In this document: in pieces, positions 57,032 to 64,000 of the stretch
Position numbering within the stretch: the stretch's first letter is position 1
How the letters are laid out: the number at the start of each line of letters is the position of its first letter
DNA from: Ramichloridium luteum
Lineage: Eukaryota; Ascomycota; Dothideomycetes; Mycosphaerellales; Dissoconiaceae
NCBI GenBank assembly: GCA_002368545.1
Contig: MTSC01000007.1
Coordinates: forward strand, 372,001-436,000
DNA: 64,000 nucleotides
Direction of reading: 5' to 3'
The notes under the pieces: model-generated
What the model saw: only the letters and a program-made list of their open reading frames with translations
Databases searched by the model: none
What the model was told of the DNA's origin: nothing
Made by a program: the position numbers and the translations under genes

Positions 57032-58816
57032 CCTGGCAACTTTCTAGAGGTTGTGACTGTGATCCTAGGCCGTCTGATGACTTGTAGTTCGTCAAAGGGA
57101 TTACAGGTGCTGTAGTCCAAGAAACTGGTTGTGATGCGTTTATGGGACTCAACGAGGACATCACGACGCTCTCTTATAAGACTTTCAATGTTCTACGTGC
57201 CGGCTCATTCATGCCCAAGGCGTGTCTAGTATTCAGGGCGGCGGCTTTTCTTTCACCTCAAGAATATAGCGCACCGTCAAGATTCACAGAGGGCGAGGGC
57301 CGGAAGCCAAACAATAGGGAAGAACATCACCGCCTCGAAGGTGGGAATCACTCAGGCGCCGCCAGAGGATCATCGTCATAGCTCGTTCGTCCTATGATGA
57401 TCTGAAGACTCGGACCGGTCTGGCCTTGTCGGACCCGGCGAGCGCATGATCCGAAGGCAAGCCGCCCGTTGCCCGTACATGGTCGTCATGATATTGACCC
57501 ACAAATCAAGTCGTCCGTGGGCGGTCACGATCGATGATGATCGCTGTTCTCACGGCGGACGTGTGCCTTCATTCAAGCCGCTGCGCCACGTCGACGATGA
57601 GTCGTAGCCATTATCTGCCTGTTTTGGAACATCGAGATATATGGATGATGTCGTTTCTAGCGGTGTGAAGGGAGAGGGCGGACTGGGCGAGCGACACGAA
57701 TGGTTGTTTGGTCGGCACCGCCGACAGGCGCGCCTTTTAGGCGCGACCCGCTGCAATTAAGCGCGATCACAGAATAAGCATTCATGTTGCCTTGGGAAGG
57801 GTGGTGTGGCTGCGCCGCCTTCGCAAGACACACCGGGCGACGAATGCGCACAGAAACCGCTCTCTGGGTCATCAGTGCCCAAACAGTCGGAACCGGTCAA
57901 GCAACATCGATGCAGGAAGCCGTTCGGTGAAATTCGAGGCATGGAACTCGTTCCTGCAAGGCGCTCGCATCGAGTTGCGTGCTGACGGTACAGCCGAGGC
58001 AGGGAAGCCTTGGTAAGGTACAGATGCGCGATGTCTTCCCAAGACCACCATGTATGAGTTGCAACAATGTTTTATTAGATAGTACCTACTCCGCTGGTCT
58101 GGTGCATGCACGATCTTTAAGTGCACACGTCCACTGCGCGTCCGCGAACGCAGCGCGTTGGCTCTAGACAGCCCCTAACACCGTTTTGTCAGTGATGATG
58201 TCTCCTGGTCAAGAAGCATGCGCACCACGAAATATTTCATCTGCGAGCAAGAAATCGGGGCACGCGACTCTGGAGAATTCCCCGAGTATCTGGTGGAGAT
58301 TCACCTTGCATGAGACCATCGTAGTGTACCCCGAGGATTATCGTGCTGCATGTACCCATCGCAGCCAGAATGTGCGTGGGATGGATGGGGGTTGGATTGC
58401 GCACTTCCGGTCCTCGGCTTGGCCGGGGGTTCGCAATTCTTGCTGCGCGATGAGCGAAAGCGCGCGAACGTGTTTCGGGGACACACCTATAGTGGCTCGT
58501 ACTCCAGAAAATCTTAACGGGCGAACCTCCTGGGGGAGGACCCACTCGATTATTCCCTGACTCCATCGTGCATCTTCATATCCATTGTCCATCTCGGAAT
58601 CACATCTGCATGGGGTCGCGACCATAGCTCTGACTTCGCTCTGTCGCCCGCATACACACCATCGACATTTTGAGCGCGCGTTCCGCGCCTTACCCGGTTC
58701 GGGAGCTCCATATCATCCACATGGCCCACGCGACGTGCGCTCCAACATCACCACTGTAATCGCACGGCCGACCTCCTGGACGCCGCCATCGTGCTTCGGC
58801 GTTCTGCATCTCCGCG
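57032..58816. other. Intergenic region, nothing recognised
   Basis: 1.8 kb divergent region between zinc-ribbon gene B and MDM34. Short frames on both strands lack support. The right end carries the MDM34 promoter. Confidence 0.45.
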
Positions 58817-60679
58817 ATGGCGTTCAACTTCAACTGGTCGCCGCTGATCGCGGACACGGACCGCGTGCGCGACATGCTCACCTATGCGCTGAACAAGTCG
58901 CCCAAGCCGCCGATCATCGTCGACGACATCATCGTGAACGAGCTGAACCTGGGCTCGACGCCGCCCGAGCTGGAGATTCTGGAGATTGGCGACCTGGCGG
59001 AGGATCGGTTCCGCGGGATCTTCAAGATGAGCTATGCCGGGGATGCCTATCTGACATTGAAGACCACGGTCCAGGCGAACCCGCTCAACACATATCTGTC
59101 GACGCGGCCATCATTCACAAGTCCGCAGCCGCTCGCGGCGAACAGCAGCTTGACCATTCCGATTCAGATCACCCTCTCGGAATTCCGCCTGTCCGGCTTT
59201 GTAATCCTGGTCTTCTCGAAACAGAAGGGTATCACGATTGTGTTCCGAAATGATCCGCTCGAGACACTAAAGGTCTCATCGACCTTCGACTCGATACCAT
59301 TCGTCCGCGATTTCCTCCAGAAGACGATCGAGAACCAGCTTCGGGTGCTGTTCGTCGAAGACCTTCCAGCTATCATCCATCGGTTGTCACTGCGGGTGTT
59401 CAACCCCGAGCATCAGGCTGTTGAAGAGCAAGAACTGAAGGCTGCAGAGATGGAATCCCAACAAGCCGTGGACACATTCTCCAGCAACGAAGTGCTGGAA
59501 AGTGAAGGCGTCTCTTCGGACAATAGCGCGTCTGAGCTATACGCGTCATTTTCGCAAAAGAGCTTATTGCGCTTAGCAGCTCTGACCGAGAGCCAGAGGA
59601 CATTGAGCCTCTTCACGCCCAGCATCCGCGACACCGTTTACCGTGCCTGGGCCAACACTACGCATCGGTACGACGTCGGATCCCAGGTGGGCACACCCGT
59701 GCTCCGACCAGTCTCACTGATGAAGCTGGAATCGACCCTGGGAGCGCCCAGCGCCCTCTCGTACGCCCCTTCGCAGACCTCCGAGGCGCCTTCCCTCCTC
59801 AGCCGGCCCTCGCTCGCCCACATGTCGTCGACGACCACCGTCTACAGCATGAGCAGCGGGCCCTCGCGGCCGCGCGCGGGCAAGAAGCGCAAGCACCGCG
59901 TCGTCAACCTGCGCAAGAGCCGCGGCGAAGGCGGCGCCGGCGACTTCAGCGACACGTTGAGCATCGCCAGCAGCTACGACGAGTCTGCGAGCCGCAGCCT
60001 CACGGGCTCGGCGGAGTCCAGCAACGCACACCACAAGGCCGCCTCGTCGACGCATCCCACCACGGCCGCGAGCCGGGGTCCACACGAAGGTGAAATCTCC
60101 ACGCCGCCGCCCAGCGCGAAGAAGCCCGCTGCCGTCATCCCTGCCGCTGTGCCGCGCGACAGCAAGGCCAGCTCCGTCGCTTCCGGCAAGCAGCCCCTGC
60201 GCCACACCGCGCGGCCGACGACGCCGACGCGATCTCTGCACGCTCCCGCCGCGCCCATCGACCTCGACCCGACGCCGCGCGCCTCCGTCATCCTGCCCGC
60301 CGAAGCGCAAGAGCAGCGCCGGCCCGCCGTGAACCAACTCCGCCGCATGCAACCCTTCCCGTCACGGTCACCGTCACCGGAGCTGCGCCGGTCCTCCTCC
60401 GACACGAGCGCCGGCTCGGGCGCGATGGACCGCAAATTACAGGGGCTGCTGGCGATGCTCAGCGACGCCGGCGCGGGCTCCAACGGCGGCATCCTCGAGC
60501 AGGCCTGGATGCAGAAGATGGCGGGCGAGATCGCGCGCAAGGTCGCCGAGGAGAAGTCGCGGCAGCAGTCGTGGGCGTCGCTCGCGGCGGCGGCGAACGC
60601 CCACCAGCAGGCGTCCGCGGGTGCGGCGAATGTCGCTGATGCGGGTGCAGAGGCGCCGCCGCCGGCTTATGGCTCTTGA
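58817..60679 (+). CDS. MDM34: ERMES subunit Mdm34
   Basis: Single exon, 620 residues. Mdm34 is an outer-mitochondrial-membrane subunit of the ER-mitochondria encounter structure, which moves phospholipids and shapes mitochondria. The lipid-binding SMP domain fills about 1-200 and shows the family signature: MAFNFNWSPLIADTDRVRDM at the start, PPIIVDDIIVNELNLGSTPPELEILEIGDL, FRGIFKMSYAGDAYLTL and a conserved RNDPLETLKVSSTFDSIP. The C-terminal 350 residues are Ser/Pro/Ala-rich, basic around KKRKHRVVNLRKS, and probably disordered; the last 80 are strongly Ala-rich. GC content and codon bias rise sharply over this tail. Confidence 0.96.
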   Translation: MAFNFNWSPLIADTDRVRDMLTYALNKSPKPPIIVDDIIVNELNLGSTPPELEILEIGDLAEDRFRGIFKMSYAGDAYLTLKTTVQANPLNTYLSTRPSFTSPQPLAANSSLTIPIQITLSEFRLSGFVILVFSKQKGITIVFRNDPLETLKVSSTFDSIPFVRDFLQKTIENQLRVLFVEDLPAIIHRLSLRVFNPEHQAVEEQELKAAEMESQQAVDTFSSNEVLESEGVSSDNSASELYASFSQKSLLRLAALTESQRTLSLFTPSIRDTVYRAWANTTHRYDVGSQVGTPVLRPVSLMKLESTLGAPSALSYAPSQTSEAPSLLSRPSLAHMSSTTTVYSMSSGPSRPRAGKKRKHRVVNLRKSRGEGGAGDFSDTLSIASSYDESASRSLTGSAESSNAHHKAASSTHPTTAASRGPHEGEISTPPPSAKKPAAVIPAAVPRDSKASSVASGKQPLRHTARPTTPTRSLHAPAAPIDLDPTPRASVILPAEAQEQRRPAVNQLRRMQPFPSRSPSPELRRSSSDTSAGSGAMDRKLQGLLAMLSDAGAGSNGGILEQAWMQKMAGEIARKVAEEKSRQQSWASLAAAANAHQQASAGAANVADAGAEAPPPAYGS

Positions 60680-61138
60680 GCCCGGGAGGCGAAACTTTCC
60701 CCCTTTTTCGTATTTTCTTTTCTTTTGATTGATTCTTTTGATACCTACATTGGTTGTTTGGGGCTCGGTCGACTAAAATCTTTGATTACTGGGTGCAGCG
60801 CGGCGTTTGGGAGGGCGATTGAATAATCTCTGTTGGCAGAACACGATTGGCATGGCATGATGAAACCAGAATTTGTACAGATACCCATTCCTCGATGCCG
60901 TCGACCTTGTTGTTACAGCGAAGCACCGAGGGGAGTTTTTCGAACATTGACTTCGCACCTTGCAGATATGTCTGCTGCCTTGTTGCAGGAGGCGCGGTTT
61001 TGTCAATCATGAACGGCAAGAATTCAGCAGATACTATACTCCGAACAGAAACAAAGATCGATCTCGTGGGATCGATGATACATGATATCTTGCTCTGATG
61101 GTTCCATGTTTGGATCATCGCAGTGAATCGATGTTTCG
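60680..61138. other. Convergent 3' intergenic region
   Basis: Lies between the MDM34 stop and the ECM15-like stop. T-rich just after MDM34 (60699-60740), consistent with 3' processing. No gene seen. Confidence 0.5.
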
Positions 61139-62007
61139 TTATGTCTCCGTTGCGGGTTCCGTCGCCGTCGAGGTCGACGATTCCGTTGTCGTCACCGCCG
61201 CCGTCGCCTCGTCCGCTGCTAGTAGCTTCTCTACGGCTTTCACTGTCGAACGGGGAGAAAGAGTTTCAGCACACAGTCTCTCTCCCAGGCGCTACGACGA
61301 TCATAGATCGAAGCTCCGGTGTAGTGGTGATTACCTTTATCGCTGAACGTTTGCTTCTTATCCGTTCGGCTGCCGATCCGGATGTCGCTTTGAATCCGCA
61401 CGACGCCGCGAGCATGCAGCATGGTCTACCGATCGCGGCACATGTAATTGTAAGCACGATGACGAGCAGAAGCGCACGAACGGAGGAACGACAGCAACCG
61501 CGACAAAACCAACAACAAGCATCGGGTGACCGATGAGATTTGGACACCACTGCAAGGGTCTCCTACTGTAAGGTGGACAAAGGTCGGTAAGGAAACGAAG
61601 CAGGAGAAGAAGAACGAGAGGTCAAACGCACGTGGCACTGGCCGATGACGGTCATGACCTGGTCCCAGGAGCCCTCGAGCGTGGTGCCGGCGGAGTGCAT
61701 CGAGTAGTGGACGCCGGTGGTCCGGAGGAAGCGCTGCACGGCGGCGACTTCCTGCGAGACCGAGGCGGTCGGCGTGCCGATCGGGATGAGGCAGAAGTCT
61801 TTGGTTTCATGGGAACGGTTTGTGGGTTAGCCTGCGGTGACGATTTACGTGGTTGGGTTTCTTGACGAGGTGGCAGCCACGTGCATGCATGGGCTTTGCA
61901 GCCCCGACGAGACAACGATGCGGCAACAGGGTCGCCGTGGCGGGGCGGGGCATACCGGCGGTGCACGAGGCAGGCGTGGGCAGTCGGGTGGGATCGTTGG
62001 CGGCCAT
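61139..62007 (-). CDS. ECM15: ECM15/UPF0045 (MTH1187-YkoF fold) protein, four exons
   Basis: Exons 62007-61956, 61798-61632, 61425-61335 and 61242-61139 join in phase to 137 residues. The central part is the conserved fold: DFCLIPIGTPTASVSQEVAA, VHYSMHSAGTTLEGSWDQ, VMTVIGQCH, then GVVRIQSDIRIGSRTDKKQ and a C-terminal helix. S. cerevisiae Ecm15 (YBL001c) and archaeal MTH1187 belong here; members form tetramers and may bind thiamine-like ligands. The N-terminal 18 residues and the Thr/Ser/Glu-rich tail are extras. Introns of 157, 206 and 92 nt are long for this window. Confidence 0.85.
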
Positions 62008-62746
62008 GGCTTTCAAGAGGTACGACAACTCGGGTGAAGTGTCCATCTAATAATGGGGAAAAGAGAGAGATCGACGAGCAGGAATGGCGAACGAGGAGGG
62101 ATCTGTCTAGTCTGTTCGGTCGTGCTGCTAGTCGAGTTCCCGGACGAGGGGCTGACACGCTTCTCGAAGAATGGAAGTCTAAATCGCAGTCGAAGCCGTG
62201 GGTGGTGCGAAAGGTTAGGTGGTGGCGGCCGCGGCGGAGGCGGAGGCGGAAGGGCAGAAGAGACAGAGGGCCAGGCGTGACGCGACCGAGAAAAACGAGC
62301 GATTCGACCCTCAGAACTGCCTCGTCGATCTTGCACATAACCTGCCGACTTCTCACGTCCGCTCACCAGCCTGCAGCTGCACGATGCACCCGGCATTTCA
62401 CATCTCACACGCGCACCCTTGAACTAGCTGACGGATCCCCCCTCCTCCAAGCACGAGCAGACGAATCGCGAACACCTCCCCACCGCGCGCGCTGCGGTTA
62501 TAATTAGCAACTTTTGCGAGCGACGAGCCCCGAGATACGCCGCCGCTACTGGTTCAAACCGCTCTGCCTACAAGCATCCTTTGCACCACCACTGCACCTT
62601 GGACCGGCCATTGCGGGTGTCGGTCGTCGTCGATAGTCTCGCTGCTGTGCGGGTTCAACGGAACAACAAGCTTACGCATCCTTCCCTTCCATTTTTTCTC
62701 CTTTTCTTGCGGGTGGAGATCCGACACCCACCCCCCAACGCTTCGT
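62008..62746. promoter_or_regulatory. Divergent region between ECM15-like and IPK1 genes
   Basis: Holds both promoters. A purine-rich GGCGGAGGCGGAGGC stretch lies near 62235. Open frames here are composition-driven. Confidence 0.4.
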
Positions 62747-64000
62747 ATGCGCGACGATAAGCCGAACAATCGCGGGATATATAGCATCTTACGCACCGCC
62801 CTGCACCTGAACCAGCGGCAGCGCACCAACAGCACGCCGGATCTCTTCGCGGGCCGCGATCACCACCACTACGATCCGCTGCAACACCACCGCCGGCCGT
62901 ATTCTGCCCGGGACGAGCCACGCGGCCCTGCGGCGGTCTCCCCCGCCAATCCCATTGCCGGCCGGAGCCCGCTGGGCGATCGGTCGACGACGCACTCCTC
63001 CTCCCTCGACGATGAGCATGAGCCGGACGAGCCCGCCGAGCCCGCCGCGCCTCCCCTGACCGCCATGGCGTGTACGTGCTGGTATGTCGACCGCGGCCAT
63101 CCGTTCCTGTACGCCTTCGAGCCCTTGGCCAGCAGCATCTCGATCGCGGCGTACAACTGCGATCTGGAGTATATGGGTGAGTGTTCCCCCCTCGCGAGAT
63201 CGCATCCCATCGGTCCTTCCGGGAGTTGCTGACGATCCCTCCTCCAGACGAGGGCGGCGCCAACATCATCTTCTCCATCTTCTCTGGCGACCACAGCCTG
63301 CCGGAGCGATTACAGGGCAAACTTCTTCGACTCCCCAAGGGCGTGTCGCAGGTGCAGAACGCCGAGGAGCAACTCAAGGCGATCGAAGACAACTTCACCG
63401 GCCTCTTCCCGCCGCACTCCCTGATCCAACACGAAGTCATCACCCTCGACGCCTCGGTGCCGATGCAACTCAACACGGCGCTGCAGACCATGGTCCGGCC
63501 GCGGCACCGCGCCGGCGACTTCCTGCCCTCGGAGGAGATGACCGGCTTCCTGATCACCGACATGACGGCGCGGCGCCCGGGCCAGGCGCTGCTGCAGCTG
63601 AAGCCCAAGTGGCTGACGCAGTCGCCCAACGCGCCGCCGGACGCGCAGCGCTGCCGCACCTGCGCCGTGCGCGCCCAGCGCGCGTCCGAGCGCGTCCGCA
63701 CCGCCACCGACGCCCAGGCCTCCTGCCCGCTGGACCTCGTGCACGCCGACGCGGCCGAGCGGCGCCGCGCCGCCGCCGCCTTCACCGCGGACCCGCGCCT
63801 GCGGGACTACCTGGCGACGACGGCGCAGCCGCTGCTGCAGCAGCTGCGCGCGGCCCAGCTCGCGTTCGACGCCCAGGGCATCCTGAAGACGAGCGGCGCG
63901 GAGCAGATCCGCAGCCTGTGCAAGGCGATGACGCTGCGCGACTGCTCGCTGTACCTCCGCCGCACCGGCGACGCGGTCGAGGCGCGCCTGGGCGACCTCG
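62747..64000 (+). CDS. IPK1: Inositol-pentakisphosphate 2-kinase, 3' partial
   Basis: Exon 1 62747-63176 and exon 2 from 63248 through the right edge, so the C-terminus is missing. Ipk1 converts inositol pentakisphosphate to phytate (InsP6), needed for mRNA export. The first 100 residues are a variable His/Pro/Glu-rich extension; MACTCWYVDRGHP at about 107 may be nearer the ancestral start. Family features follow: GGANIIFSIF (ATP-binding start), a VITLDASVPMQLNTAL stretch, LITDMTAR, LLQLKPKWLTQSPNAP with the conserved KPKW, and the fungal CRTCAVRAQR plus CPLDL zinc-site region. The intron splits an Asp codon (G|AC). Confidence 0.9.

Noticed and set aside
62655..63785. 376-residue minus-strand frame over IPK1
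   Set aside because: Antisense shadow of the GC-rich IPK1 exons; the plus strand carries clear kinase motifs.
1..64000. CRISPR arrays, operons, insertion sequences
   Set aside because: None seen; the intron-rich eukaryotic gene structure makes prokaryotic elements unexpected, and no terminal inverted repeats or transposase motifs were recognised.

Overview
The window looks like nuclear DNA of a filamentous ascomycete (Pezizomycotina). Genes are interrupted by short introns, mostly 41-66 nt, with GTRAGT-like donors, CTAAC/CTGAC branch sites and mostly YAG acceptors. Several families are fungal or ascomycete-specific: the ERMES subunit Mdm34, a UstYa/DUF3328 oxidase-like protein, a fungal rhodopsin-domain receptor, a CYP52-like P450 and a HAL/NPR1-like kinase. 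A dothideomycete is a reasonable guess, but sequence reading alone does not prove the class. Both ends are cut inside genes: a kinase at the left and IPK1 at the right.

Layout. 0-9 kb: HAL-like kinase (5' partial), a membrane-anchored spermidine-synthase-fold protein, haspin kinase, a Yra1/ALY mRNA-export adaptor rebuilt here as six exons, and an F-box protein. 10-20 kb: a large Rom2-type Rho1 GEF (DEP-like, DH, PH, CNH) and, across a 2.5-kb divergent intergenic region, a seven-exon amino-acid permease. 20-28 kb: an ankyrin protein, a ZIP zinc/iron transporter with a duplicated 16-bp promoter element, a possible 63-residue gene, and an alanine-rich secreted protein with a TATA-like promoter. 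28-32 kb and 34.4-37.6 kb are gene-poor; between them lies a CPR-type FAD/NADPH reductase with no flavodoxin domain. 37.6-41.5 kb: a mitochondrial MDL-type ABC half-transporter and clathrin light chain.

41.9-48.3 kb is the most unusual part: a CYP52-like P450, a tiny signal-peptide gene ending near a perfect hexanucleotide array, a UstYa-like protein with both HxxHC motifs, and a ten-exon rhodopsin-domain receptor. It resembles a reduced fungal RiPP or secondary-metabolite locus, although no Kex2-spaced core repeats are visible. It is followed by Rtt103 (CID), a DHHC-family palmitoyltransferase whose core reads DHFC, and a five-exon GT1 glycosyltransferase.

54-57 kb holds two very small cysteine-rich zinc-ribbon-like genes on the minus strand. 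Both carry an intron at the same place, inside a Trp codon just before the first Cys pair. 58.8-64 kb: MDM34, an ECM15/UPF0045 gene rebuilt as four exons, and IPK1 (3' partial).

Exon structures were assembled by hand from reading frame, phase and splice-site consensus. They should be read as gene models, not as transcript evidence.
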